Shown one piece after another: positions 1 through 8,495 of a stretch of 64,000 bases of DNA. A model generated the notes under the pieces. It did no database searches and had not been told where the DNA came from. It saw nothing but the letters and a program-made list of their open reading frames with translations. Within the stretch, counting starts at the first letter, position 1, and each line of letters begins with the position of its first letter. Both the position numbers and the translations under genes were made by a program. Origin of the DNA: JALZHR01 sp036388475 (GTDB taxonomy: Bacteria; Acidobacteriota; Blastocatellia; Pyrinomonadales; Pyrinomonadaceae). The DNA lies in assembly GCA_036388475.1 (NCBI GenBank), contig DASVRT010000031.1, positions 18,017-82,016 on the forward strand, written 5' to 3'.

Positions 1-46
1 CCATAATTCGATTTTCCTGATATACTTATAAGCGAAAATGCAACTT

Positions 47-61
47 TGGCGGGCGCGTTGT
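47..61 (+). promoter_or_regulatory. Possible sigma-54-like promoter of pspA
   Basis: TGGCGGGCGCGTTGT keeps the -24 GG and -12 TTGT elements with the correct 12-base G-to-G spacing, but has GG where the consensus has AC. It lies 61 bases upstream of the pspA start. PspA genes are classically sigma-54 dependent in enterobacteria, which makes the match worth recording. A sigma-70 alternative (TTGGCA at 72-77, 17-base spacer, TAAATC at 95-100) overlaps the leader. Confidence 0.3.
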
Positions 62-122
62 CGTAAGCAATTTGGCAGCAGATCTTTATAGTTGTAAATC
101 TATCAGGAGCTAGATATTAAAA

Positions 123-917
123 ATGGGATTGTGGCAAAGAATTTCAAGAATATTTCGCGCGAGCACGGGCGCGGCTTTGGACAAAATGGAAAATCCCGAG
201 TTGGTTCTGCAACAGACGATTCGGGATATGCGCGACCGCGTGCCGGAGCTGAATAATTCAGTCGCGCAGGTGATGGCGACCGAACGGCTTTTGGCGAAAA
301 ACAAGGAAAATCTCGCCAATCAGGTCGTTGACCTCGACTCGAAAATCAAAGCATCGGTCAAATTGGGACGCGACGACATCGCGACGGCTTATATCGGTCA
401 ATTGCAGCAGGCGCAGATTGATTTGGAACGCACCTCGACGCAGCTCGACCACGCTTCGGTGGCTTCCAAACAGGCTTTGAAAGCGCGCGACAATTACGTG
501 CTGAATATGAAAAAGCGCAGCGCCGAAGCGATGCAGCTAATCAGCGCCGCCAAACAAGCCAAATTGCAGGAACAACTGGCGCAGACGATGGAAACCTTCA
601 ACATCGGCGACGACGCTTCGACCTTCAACGAAATGCGCGAAAAAATCGACCGCCGCGTTGCCGCCGCCGAAGCCAAATTACAGCTCGGCTCGTCTTCGGT
701 CGATTCGCAGATGCAGGACATCGAGCGCGAGGCGATGGACATTCAATTGCAGGACAAGCTGCTCGAATACAAACAATCAATGGGCTTGCTCGGCGCAGGC
801 TCGTCAAACGCGGGCAGCAACCAGCTCGGCGCTGGCAATCCGGCGGAAAATAAAAATTCCGACAACCAGAATCAGTTTTTCCTGAACGAAGGCAGCAGCA
901 ACAGCGGAAATAAATAA
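123..917 (+). CDS. pspA: PspA/IM30 family membrane-stress protein
   Basis: A 264-residue protein of the PspA/Vipp1 family, which forms ESCRT-III-like helical assemblies on the inner face of the cytoplasmic membrane and limits proton leak. The N-terminal amphipathic helix (MGLWQRISRIFRAS) is followed by the family's long coiled-coil region with the typical ENPELVLQQTIRDM segment at about residues 24-37. The last 40 residues are a low-complexity Gly/Asn/Ser tail that is longer than in E. coli PspA. An AGGAG ribosome-binding site sits upstream at about 104-108. The next gene, 87 bases downstream on the same strand, encodes a membrane protein with coiled coil, so the two probably form a unit. Confidence 0.93.
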   Translation: MGLWQRISRIFRASTGAALDKMENPELVLQQTIRDMRDRVPELNNSVAQVMATERLLAKNKENLANQVVDLDSKIKASVKLGRDDIATAYIGQLQQAQIDLERTSTQLDHASVASKQALKARDNYVLNMKKRSAEAMQLISAAKQAKLQEQLAQTMETFNIGDDASTFNEMREKIDRRVAAAEAKLQLGSSSVDSQMQDIEREAMDIQLQDKLLEYKQSMGLLGAGSSNAGSNQLGAGNPAENKNSDNQNQFFLNEGSSNSGNK

Positions 918-1004
918 GAGTTGCGAAATAAAGCAACCGCATCGGCGGAATCAAAATCAAAGATGAAGATTTTAAAGAGAACGGCGAGAATTTAATTTTC
1001 TAAT

Positions 1005-1856
1005 ATGGCAGACTTAGCGAAATATCAGCAGGAATTCAACCGATTTAACACAAAATACGCCAAAGAAGCAATCAAAGAACCCGTCAACTTTTGGGGCTTG
1101 GCAGGCTTTGCGGTGGCGGCGGCTTATACCGGCTCGGTGATTCCGCTTTTTATCGCGCTGCTGCTCGAAGTTTTTTATATGGTCGTCGTGCCCGTTCTGC
1201 CGACCTATCGCCGCCTGGTTGACCGCCGCGAAAAAGAACGCCTTATCGCGCTGCACAAATCGAACCGCGACAAGCTGATTAAAACTTTCAGCCCGCGCGA
1301 GCGCGAAGCCGTCGAATATCTGAAATGGCAGAAAGAGCAGATTAAGAAAAATTATATAAAATTTACCGGCGCGCGCGAGCTGCCGTCGAATCTGACCTCG
1401 CTCGACCAGCGCTGGGAAGATTTCTGCGATTTGCTCGACGTTTATCGCCGCCGCAAACAGCATCTGAAATCAATCAATCGCCAGGCGGTGCACAATCAGC
1501 TATCGCAGGCATTTCGCGCCGCCGAAAGTTCGCCGGACGAAAAAACGAAACGCGTCCAGCAAACAAACGTCGAGATTCTGAAACGTCGCCTCGCCTCGTT
1601 TGACGAACTCGAACGAAGCGTCAAATTAGTCGAAGGACAGCTTCAGTCAATCGAAAACTTTTTCGGCTATCTGAACGACGAAATCGTCACGATGTCGACG
1701 CCCGACAAATTCTCCTTGCTCGATTTCGAACAGCTTTCCGATTCGATTGCGATGACCAAACAAATGCTCGACGCGACCGCCGACGCGATGGGAACGCTCG
1801 ATTCGCACAATCGTCAAATGGGAAATTACGAACTTTTGCCGGAAGTCAATCGCTGA
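1005..1856 (+). CDS. Membrane-anchored coiled-coil protein, probable PspA partner
   Basis: I do not recognise a named family. The 283-residue protein has two closely spaced hydrophobic segments at about residues 30-63 (a membrane hairpin) followed by a charged, helical, coiled-coil-rich cytoplasmic region to the C-terminus. No catalytic motif is visible. It follows pspA by 87 bases and ends at a bidirectional terminator shared with pilT. The context suggests a membrane partner for the PspA-like protein, comparable in role but not in sequence to PspB/PspC. The start is supported only by position; the ribosome-binding site is weak. Confidence 0.75.
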   Translation: MADLAKYQQEFNRFNTKYAKEAIKEPVNFWGLAGFAVAAAYTGSVIPLFIALLLEVFYMVVVPVLPTYRRLVDRREKERLIALHKSNRDKLIKTFSPREREAVEYLKWQKEQIKKNYIKFTGARELPSNLTSLDQRWEDFCDLLDVYRRRKQHLKSINRQAVHNQLSQAFRAAESSPDEKTKRVQQTNVEILKRRLASFDELERSVKLVEGQLQSIENFFGYLNDEIVTMSTPDKFSLLDFEQLSDSIAMTKQMLDATADAMGTLDSHNRQMGNYELLPEVNR

Positions 1857-1876
1857 GTTTCAATTTAATATCAGAA

Positions 1877-1910
1877 AAATAAAAAGGCGGAATTGACCGC
1901 CTTTTTATTT
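1877..1910. terminator. Bidirectional intrinsic terminator
   Basis: A 14-bp perfect stem (AAATAAAAAGGCGG paired with CCGCCTTTTTATTT) with a 6-base loop has A-runs on one side and T-runs on the other. It separates the convergent 1005 gene and pilT and can serve both. Confidence 0.88.
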
Positions 1911-1936
1911 TTCCTTTTATTTTTGTCCGGCGCAGA

Positions 1937-3130
1937 TTATCCTAAATCGCTGATGGAAAGCAAAAGGTTATTTTGATTGGTTGCGTAGGCGACGGCGATT
2001 TCTTTTCTGACTAAGCCTTCACGAATAAACTTTTCGAGCACGCGGTCGAAAGTCTGCATTCCTTCGATTTCCCCGTCGTTCATCGCGTCGACAATCGAGC
2101 GTCCTTCCTTTTCGCCTTTTTCGATATATTCCCGCGTGCGCGAATTTGAAGCTAGAATTTCGATGGCGGCGATTCTTCCGCCGCTGACTTTCGGCATCAA
2201 ACGCTGCGAAATGATGCGGCGAAACGATTGGGCAAGGCGCGTTCTGATAGCCGATTCTTCGACTTTCGGGAAAACGCCGATGATGCGGTCGATGGTTTTG
2301 GCGGCATCGACCGTATGCAAAGTGGATAAAACGAGGTGCCCGGTTTCGGCGGCTTCGAGCGCGACTTCGATGGTTTCGCGGTCGCGCATCTCGCCGACCA
2401 GAATAACTTTCGGCGCTTGCCGCAGAGCGGCGCGCAGGGCGAGCGCAAAATCCGGCGTGTCCGAGTGCAGCTCGCGCTGGTGAACCGTGCCGAGCTTATG
2501 CTCGTGAATAAATTCTATCGGGTCTTCGATAGTGACGATGTGATATTTCTTCGTCGAGTTTATCAGGTCGATAATCGCCGCGAGCGTCGTCGATTTACCG
2601 GAGCCGGTCGGACCCGTCACCAAAACCAAACCGTTTTTCAATTCCGCCGAATTCATCACGGCGCGCGGCAGATTCAATTCTTCCCAGTTCGGCGGCTTGG
2701 TCGGAATCACGCGCATTACAATGGCGTAGGTTCCGCGCTGGCGAAAGATGTTGACGCGAAAGCGGCACAGACCGTTGACGCTGTAGGAAATATCGGCTGA
2801 GCCTTTTTTGTCCAGCGTTTCCAAGCCCTGCTCGTTGCCGTACAGCATCAAATCAGCCATCGCCTTGATTTGCGGCGGCTTCAGTTGTTCCAGACCGGGA
2901 ATCTGCACGCCCTGTAAATCGCCGGTCAGCTCGACCTGCGGCGGGCGACCGGGCGAAAATATTAAATCGCTTATCTTCGGGTCAACGCTCAGCATCCGGT
3001 GCAGGACGCCGTGAAACGCCTGCGCGTTTTGCGAAACCGCCGGATTCTGGCTGGTCATTTGAGGAGAAGAAGGCGCTTTGACGGAATTATTTGAAGAAAC
3101 ATTGACGGGATTTGTTATCGGCTGGCTCAT
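1937..3130 (-). CDS. pilT: Type IV pilus retraction ATPase PilT
   Basis: A 397-residue hexameric secretion-type ATPase that powers pilus retraction at the inner membrane. Walker A GPTGSGKS is at residues 173-180, the Asp box IEDPIE at 201-206, the Walker B region VILVGEMRD at 242-250 and the His box HLVLSTLHT at 265-273. The first 40 residues are a Ser/Asn/Pro-rich tail not found in the canonical protein of about 345 residues. It sits alone and not beside the minor-pilin operon at 15.9-19.7 kb. PilU or another PilT paralogue is possible, but the fit to PilT is good. Confidence 0.93.
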   Translation of the reverse strand: MSQPITNPVNVSSNNSVKAPSSPQMTSQNPAVSQNAQAFHGVLHRMLSVDPKISDLIFSPGRPPQVELTGDLQGVQIPGLEQLKPPQIKAMADLMLYGNEQGLETLDKKGSADISYSVNGLCRFRVNIFRQRGTYAIVMRVIPTKPPNWEELNLPRAVMNSAELKNGLVLVTGPTGSGKSTTLAAIIDLINSTKKYHIVTIEDPIEFIHEHKLGTVHQRELHSDTPDFALALRAALRQAPKVILVGEMRDRETIEVALEAAETGHLVLSTLHTVDAAKTIDRIIGVFPKVEESAIRTRLAQSFRRIISQRLMPKVSGGRIAAIEILASNSRTREYIEKGEKEGRSIVDAMNDGEIEGMQTFDRVLEKFIREGLVRKEIAVAYATNQNNLLLSISDLG

Positions 3131-3152
3131 TTATTTTATTTATACTCTGGTT

Positions 3153-3173
3153 GAAAGTAGAAAGTAAGAAGTC
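3153..3173. repeat. Heptamer repeat upstream of pilT
   Basis: Three 7-base units, GAAAGTA GAAAGTA AGAAGTC, lie in the divergent pilT/ATP-grasp interval. They belong to the 7-bp repeat class seen at many junctions in this window. Confidence 0.5.
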
Positions 3174-3302
3174 GGATTTGCTGTTACAGGCTGGCGTCAA
3201 TCCGCGGCGGATATGACAATTTAATATTACTATCTTCGGCGTCAATTAATCAATGACTTTGTAATCCTTGCGATGATTTGGCTAATCAATTAAAATTAAC
3301 GG

Positions 3303-3319
3303 TTTCAGACAATCTGAAA
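3303..3319. promoter_or_regulatory. Small palindrome upstream of the ATP-grasp gene
   Basis: TTTCAGA-caa-TCTGAAA is a perfect 7-bp dyad 50 bases upstream of the 3369 start. It could be an operator; no regulator can be assigned. Confidence 0.3.
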
Positions 3320-3368
3320 ATTTGAGCAATTATTTACTATCAATTTTTAAAGAGGAATTCAGCAAATT

Positions 3369-4421
3369 ATGAAAAGAGTCGGAATTTTAGTCGGGCGCGA
3401 ACAGACGTTTCCCGAATCCATTATCAGAAGCATCAATGAAAAATCGGGCGGCGCAATCGTCGCCGAAATGGTCAAAATCGGCGGCATTCGCCTGGACGAG
3501 CCGAAACGCTACGATTTAATCATCGACCGCATTTCGCACGAGGTTCCGTATTATCGCGCGACCTTGAAGCGTTTCGCGCTGGAAGGCACTTATATCGTCA
3601 ACAACCCGTTCTGGTGGTCGGCTGACGATAAATTTTTCAATTTTTGTCTGGGCGCGAAACTCGGCGTGGCGATTCCGAAAACCGTTCTGCTGCCGCAGGA
3701 AAAATATATTCCCGACATTACTTCGGAAAGTTTGAGAAATCTCGAATTTCCGATTGACTGGCAAGGCATCATCGACTACGTCGGATTTCCCGCTTTTCTG
3801 AAACCGTTCGACGGCGGCGGCTGGAAGAACGTCTCGAAAATTCATTCTTTGGAAGAACTCTGGCACGTCTACAACCAGACCGGGACTTTGTGTATGACCT
3901 TGCAGGAAGGCATCGAATACGACCAGTTTGTGCGCTGCTACTGCGTCGGGCAGGAAAAAGTTTTGATTATGCCGTACGACCCTTCGAAGCCTTACCTGTC
4001 GGGAATGCAGTATGTGAACGTCGAAGAGTATCTTTCGCCGGAGCTGCACGCGCGCGTCGAACAGGACGTTATCACGCTCTGCAGAGCGCTCGGTTATGAT
4101 TTGAACACGGTCGAATTTGCGATTAAAGACGGCATTCCGTATGCGATTGACTTTATGAATCCCGCGCCCGACGCCGAACTGGCTTCGGTCGGCGAAGACA
4201 ATCACAACTGGATTGTCAACGCGATGACCGATTTTATTATCAACAAACTGAACGGCGAAATCGCGCCGCCCGAATATCGCTGGTCGGCAATGCTGAGCGG
4301 CGAAACCCAAACCGCGCCGAAAACCGCCGCTGCCAAACGCGCGCCGCGCGCGACAAGAGCCAAAACCGAGACCGGCGCGGAAACAAAATCGCGTTCAAAG
4401 AAAGCGACCAACGCGGAATAA
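3369..4421 (+). CDS. ATP-grasp family protein with basic C-terminal tail
   Basis: A 350-residue protein resembling the RimK/glutathione-synthetase branch of ATP-grasp ligases, which couple ATP hydrolysis to carboxylate-amine bond formation. The fold is suggested by the N-terminal alpha/beta region, the lysine-containing GFPAFLKPFDGGGW segment at about residues 138-151 and the metal-binding-like VEFAIKDGIPYAIDFMNPAPD segment near 245-265. The substrate cannot be inferred. The last 35 residues or so are rich in Ala, Lys, Arg and Thr, like a histone-H1-type tail, and are probably disordered. An AGAGGA ribosome-binding site lies at about 3350. Confidence 0.8.
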   Translation: MKRVGILVGREQTFPESIIRSINEKSGGAIVAEMVKIGGIRLDEPKRYDLIIDRISHEVPYYRATLKRFALEGTYIVNNPFWWSADDKFFNFCLGAKLGVAIPKTVLLPQEKYIPDITSESLRNLEFPIDWQGIIDYVGFPAFLKPFDGGGWKNVSKIHSLEELWHVYNQTGTLCMTLQEGIEYDQFVRCYCVGQEKVLIMPYDPSKPYLSGMQYVNVEEYLSPELHARVEQDVITLCRALGYDLNTVEFAIKDGIPYAIDFMNPAPDAELASVGEDNHNWIVNAMTDFIINKLNGEIAPPEYRWSAMLSGETQTAPKTAAAKRAPRATRAKTETGAETKSRSKKATNAE

Positions 4422-4442
4422 AAATAAATAAACCACGCAGAA

Positions 4443-4480
4443 AAAAAGGCACAGGGATTTTTCTTTCCCTGTGCCTTTTT
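4443..4480. terminator. Bidirectional intrinsic terminator
   Basis: A 15-bp stem (AAAAAGGCACAGGGA paired with its complement) with a T-tract on both strands lies between the convergent ATP-grasp and TPR genes. Confidence 0.88.
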
Positions 4481-4505
4481 AGTTGTCTCTGTTGTAAAAA
4501 TTCTT

Positions 4506-5933
4506 TTAATCTTCCGCCGCTTCAATCAGCGAGCTTCGCTCAGCCAGCAGATTTCCGCTCATTATCAAGCCGACCCAAATCAAAAGGCTCACCGCCGACA
4601 CCGTCCAGCCGACATTGGCGATTATATCTTCGGTCAACAAACCGATTAAAATCGCGATAAAGCCGACCAGCGCAAAGCGCAGAGCCATTTTCTTGCCGCG
4701 CAGGATTCCTTCCAGCCAGTTGATGCGGCGGATTTCCTGCTCCATATAATCTTCGTCCGTGTTCAGGCGCGAAAAATATTCGGTTTCGGTTTGCGCCCAG
4801 TTTCTCAGGGCTTTGGTGTCGGCAAAATGAATCGCGGTCGCGAAATGGTGAATGACGTGCGCGATTTTTCCTTCGCGCAGAGCGATTTCCGCCAAGCCGC
4901 GCACGGAACGAAAGCTTTCGTGCGTCGCGTCCAGCGCTTTCTGGAAAACGCGCCGCGCGCGCTCCCAATCGCCGTATTGAAAATAACTTTCGCCCAGACG
5001 CGCCAGCAATTCGCTGTCGCGGCGTCCGCGAATTGCCGCCAGACGCAGCGCGGCTTTCGCCTTTAATTCGAGTTTTTCGTTGTGCTCCGAACCGGCAAAC
5101 GAATGCAGGCAGCGCGCAAATTCGAAAATCAGCCACGCGTCGCCCGGCTTTAAAAGCAGCGCGCGGCGAAAGGCTTCGAGCGCCTGTAAAAGATGTCCGG
5201 CGAGCCGTAACTCGTTGGCGAGGCGGCGCAGATGCTCGGCTTTTTCGTGGTCTTCGAGAATCGTTTCCGTATCTTTTCTTTTACCTTTTCGACTGGAAAT
5301 TTGAAATTCGCTGACTGAATTTTCCAGCACTTCGGTTGACGGCAGCCGCGCAAATTCGGCTTTCATCAAAGTTTCTTTCGGCTCGGTCAGATAATCGCGC
5401 AGCTCGATTGAACGATTGTCGAGCGTGTCTTCATTTACCCGGGAAAACAGCGATTTGACCATCTGTCGATAATCTTCGCCGCCCGAAGCGAAAGCGAAAG
5501 TCAGATTTTTGCCCGTCACGGCTGTCCGGTAACGATAAAAAACATTTCCGCCGCGTTTCAGCGCGCGCATCGCCTGCGTTTCGACCTGCTCGACATCGCC
5601 GACATTCAATTTATTCGGCTGCCGGTTAATCCACGCCCAAAGGCTCGGAACAAGTCCGGTGCGCGTCAGATTTTCGCCGTCGAAAATGATTTTATCCGTC
5701 AGCAGCAGCGACGGAATAACCAGCCAGCTGACGATAATCGCCAGAAGTCCGGCGACGTCCAGATGCAGATAGATAAAAAACGCGGCGAGAAACGTCGTCA
5801 GAAAAACGGCGACGAAATAACTGTTCGGCGAAACGCGAATGCGGCTCGTTTTGCCGGAAAAGTCGGTTTTAACGGAAGTTTTTCCAGCCGCCGCCGTAAC
5901 TTCACGCGTTTTTATCTGGGCAATTTGTCCCAC
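4506..5933 (-). CDS. TPR-containing membrane protein
   Basis: A 475-residue protein of unrecognised function. Residues about 40-80 form a hydrophobic hairpin. They are followed by a PH-like/bPH2 type region with the FDGENLTRTG and VGDVEQVETQAMRALKRGG segments. Residues about 230-370 are helical TPR-type repeats, and two more hydrophobic segments lie near the C-terminus (about 415-460). The arrangement suggests an inner-membrane scaffold with a cytoplasmic TPR domain. It appears monocistronic and ends at the terminator shared with the ATP-grasp gene. Confidence 0.75.
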   Translation of the reverse strand: MGQIAQIKTREVTAAAGKTSVKTDFSGKTSRIRVSPNSYFVAVFLTTFLAAFFIYLHLDVAGLLAIIVSWLVIPSLLLTDKIIFDGENLTRTGLVPSLWAWINRQPNKLNVGDVEQVETQAMRALKRGGNVFYRYRTAVTGKNLTFAFASGGEDYRQMVKSLFSRVNEDTLDNRSIELRDYLTEPKETLMKAEFARLPSTEVLENSVSEFQISSRKGKRKDTETILEDHEKAEHLRRLANELRLAGHLLQALEAFRRALLLKPGDAWLIFEFARCLHSFAGSEHNEKLELKAKAALRLAAIRGRRDSELLARLGESYFQYGDWERARRVFQKALDATHESFRSVRGLAEIALREGKIAHVIHHFATAIHFADTKALRNWAQTETEYFSRLNTDEDYMEQEIRRINWLEGILRGKKMALRFALVGFIAILIGLLTEDIIANVGWTVSAVSLLIWVGLIMSGNLLAERSSLIEAAED

Positions 5934-6084
5934 GCTTTATTCCTTTAAAAAAGTCTATACTGTTATAAATACCTAATTCCACGGGATTTTTCAAATTTTC
6001 CGGCTCAAAATAAAAAAATTCAACGCCCGTAGTTGTTTATTTGGCTGCGGACATTGAATTCTTAAATTTTAAAAAGAAAATTTA

Positions 6085-6172
6085 TCCACGGATGAGCACA
6101 GCTAAAACATAGATTTGAAATCTGAAATTTCAAATTTCCGGCAAAGCCTGCCTATCTGTGTTCATCCGTGGA
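6085..6172. repeat. Long imperfect inverted repeat with nested hairpins
   Basis: Outer arms TCCACGGATGAGCACAG (6085-6101) and CTGTGTTCATCCGTGGA (6156-6172) pair at 16 of 17 positions. Inside lies ATTTGAAA-N3-GAAA-TTTCAAAT, which itself has a 7-base word period. It sits downstream of the 6230 gene and may stop transcription or be a REP-like element. The 296-base interval 5934-6229 otherwise shows nothing coding. Confidence 0.7.
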
Positions 6173-6229
6173 CTATTTCTCTTATTTTCCTGTTTTTCGC
6201 GGGCTATCGCTTCCGCTTTTTCCGATTAA

Positions 6230-7108
6230 CTAGCCAATCGGAAAACCGCCCGGCATCTGCGGCATTTCCGGCGCGGGTTCTTTGATTTCCGCCGCGCGGG
6301 TCGGGTCTAATGCCTGAAGCTTGGTTCTCGCTTCGCGCGCCGTCTGCGAAGGCTGCATCGCTTTTCCGTCCGCGTCTTTGGCTTCGTAGGCGGGTTTCGC
6401 GATGTTGTAGTAAAGATTGGCGGCGTCTTCTTTTTTGCCCTGTTTTTCGTAAATCGACGCGAGCGCGAAATTGATTGTGTCTTTGGCGACAATCGGGTCG
6501 CTCAGCGCCGCCAGCTCGCCGTAGAGCGCGGCGGCTTCGTCAAATTTTCCGTCGCCTTCTTTTGCCTGCGCCAGCGCGAATTTCGAAAGCGTCCCGACTT
6601 CCCCGCCGGATTTCGCCAGATTTTCCAGTTCGGCGACGGCGGCGGCGCGGTCAAGCGAAAGCTTGTTGACGGCGATAAAATACTGCGCCTTTTCGCGCGT
6701 CGGGCTGCCGTATTTGTCGGCGACGCCCTTAAATTCGGCAATCGCGGCTTCGGCTCGTTCCCTTTCGGTTTTAAAGGTTTTCTCGGTCGAGCCGGCAATC
6801 ATCGGCGGCTGCGTCGTCACCTGCGCTTCGGAGGTTTCGATGGCTTTGCCGAGCGCGGCTTGCGCGGCGGCGTTCGAGCGACGATTCCACGAAACAAAAA
6901 TTCCGAGTAAAATCGCCAGCACGGCAAGCGCGCCCAGGGCGTAAAAAATCGTTTTGCCTTTGCCTTCGACCTTGCGGCTGACGTCTTCGAGGCGTCTTTC
7001 CGTCCGGCGCTGAAAAGCGTCTTGATAACGCGGCGTTTCTTTCGGCGTCGTCGCGCCTGCGACTGTTGCCGGTTTTACTTCCTGTAATCTTTTCTTTCTT
7101 GTAGCCAT
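6230..7108 (-). CDS. Membrane-anchored TPR protein, YfgM-like
   Basis: A 292-residue protein counted from the ATG at 7108. A longer frame to 7288 adds 60 residues with no family-like content, so I prefer the internal start. A short basic cytoplasmic segment is followed by one transmembrane helix (about residues 52-72) and a periplasmic Ala-rich TPR region. The architecture resembles the YfgM/TPR_21 group, which works with the Sec machinery and periplasmic chaperones. The C-terminus is Pro/Met/Gly-rich. It is divergent from the ECF sigma gene. Function is assigned by architecture only. Confidence 0.72.
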   Translation of the reverse strand: MATRKKRLQEVKPATVAGATTPKETPRYQDAFQRRTERRLEDVSRKVEGKGKTIFYALGALAVLAILLGIFVSWNRRSNAAAQAALGKAIETSEAQVTTQPPMIAGSTEKTFKTERERAEAAIAEFKGVADKYGSPTREKAQYFIAVNKLSLDRAAAVAELENLAKSGGEVGTLSKFALAQAKEGDGKFDEAAALYGELAALSDPIVAKDTINFALASIYEKQGKKEDAANLYYNIAKPAYEAKDADGKAMQPSQTAREARTKLQALDPTRAAEIKEPAPEMPQMPGGFPIG

Positions 7109-7335
7109 GACTGCAATATTCTGCTTTCTTAATCGTTCGGATGATAATTTGAGTTTATACGAAAAACTCAAATGTAGCGTAAAATGCCGGCTAGTGACAA
7201 GTGTGCAAAGATGTTTTATGCATCTAAAGGTCGGGCGCGCCGAATAAATTTTAAATTTTTCGAAAAAATTTTCATTTTTCGGGAACAAAATTTTAAAATC
7301 GGTGTCTAATAGGTTAGTTCGCGCTGGAAAGGCGG

Positions 7336-8052
7336 ATGAGCAATTTGAAATTCTCGACGCTGGAGACAGCCGGGAAGGAGAAAAGGCAGGAAATGTTCTT
7401 CAGCAAGTCAATGACGTTTGACGAAGGAGAATTGACGAGTGTTGCGGCGACGGCAACACAGGTTTCGACTGCCCGCTCATCGGTTGAAGCCGAGTTCCTT
7501 GAAAGATTAAAAGACGGCGACGCGCAGGCGTTCGATACGCTCGTGGTCAGGTATTCGGCAGACGTTTACGCGTTTCTGATTCGTCTGACCGAAGATGTCG
7601 AGGAAGCGCAGGATTTGACGCAGGAAACTTTTTTGCGGGCGCTCAAATCGGTGAAAAATTTTCGCGGCGACGCGGATTTGAAAACGTGGCTTTTTCGCAT
7701 CGCCATCAACGAATCGCGCAATCGCTTTCGCTGGTGGAAACGGCGCAAATCGAACGTGACCGTTTCGCTCGACGCGGAAAATCCTTTGACGGAAACGCCT
7801 CTAAGCGAAACGCTTCCGTCCGGTTCCGCCGCCAATCCCGAAACGGAGACGCTGCGGCGCGAGCGCGAAAAGGCTTTACGAACGGCTTTATCGGAACTGC
7901 CGGAAAACTTTCGCGAAGCCGTTATCTTGCGCGACATCGAGGGTTTTACCTATGAAGAAATCGCCGTCGCGCTGGACGCCAACGTCGGCACGGTGAAATC
8001 CCGTATCGCCCGCGGACGCGAAGAGCTGCGGAAAAAGTTGAATGGTTTTTGA
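7336..8052 (+). CDS. ECF-type RNA polymerase sigma factor
   Basis: A 238-residue sigma-70 family protein of the extracytoplasmic function group. Region 2 (FDTLVVRYSADVYAFL to the KTWLFRIAINESRNRFRWWKR segment) spans about residues 62-135 and includes the AQDLTQETFLRA core. Region 4 (LSELPENFREAVILRDIEGF to VKSRIARGREELRKKL) spans about 180-237 with the helix-turn-helix. The 50-residue N-terminal extension is not conserved, and a start at the ATG at 7393, preceded by a purine-rich stretch, is an alternative. The next gene encodes a ZAS anti-sigma factor, which fits a sigma/anti-sigma pair. Confidence 0.93.
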   Translation: MSNLKFSTLETAGKEKRQEMFFSKSMTFDEGELTSVAATATQVSTARSSVEAEFLERLKDGDAQAFDTLVVRYSADVYAFLIRLTEDVEEAQDLTQETFLRALKSVKNFRGDADLKTWLFRIAINESRNRFRWWKRRKSNVTVSLDAENPLTETPLSETLPSGSAANPETETLRREREKALRTALSELPENFREAVILRDIEGFTYEEIAVALDANVGTVKSRIARGREELRKKLNGF

Positions 8053-8059
8053 AAATTTA

Positions 8060-8145
8060 GTCGGTGGTCAGTAGTTAGCGGTCAGTTGAAAGAAAATTAC
8101 AGTCTCGAATTTATTTCAACCGGCAACCGGCAACCGACCACTGAC
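8060..8145. repeat. Heptamer inverted repeat in the sigma/anti-sigma gap
   Basis: The left block is GTCGGTG GTCAGTA GTTAGCG GTCAGTT (8060-8087). The right block is AACCGGC AACCGGC AACCGAC CACTGAC (8118-8145), and it is partly complementary to the left. More 7-bp words follow at about 8405-8436 (ATTAGTC ATTCGTC ATTCGCC) and 8474-8490 (CAAAGGA CAAAGGA CAAAAAA), the last directly before the anti-sigma start. Apart from these repeats the 443-base gap 8053-8495 shows no convincing gene. Confidence 0.7.
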
Positions 8146-8495
8146 GAGAAAGCGAATGATTGACCCGCCCCGGTTTCACTTTTGAAAACGAAAATCGGTG
8201 CCAAACGAAAAAGGGTCGAAGGTGACGAAAGGTTCGGAGCGGTCAATCGGGAAAGCTTTAAAACACGGGCGGCAATTATTTGAAATAGACCAGCAACAAC
8301 AACAAAAAAGTTGCCGCCAGCCGGAAAAGCAATCCCGAAAAGCCGCACCGGGCAAAAGAGTTGTTCCCGGCGCAAGCCGGAAACAGCCGGGGTCGGTCAG
8401 TCATTCGCTCGGATTAGTCATTCGTCATTCGCCGGTTGAGAGGAAGCCGAAATTTAATCTTCGCTCAGCGGCAAAGGACAAAGGACAAAAAAATT

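Noticed and set aside
7303..7327. AATAGGTTAGTTCGCG motif shared with 32724 and 32944 (CAATAGGCTAACT, CAATAGGTTCGCG)
   Set aside because: The three words are short, differ in position relative to promoters, and the similarity is not beyond chance by eye.
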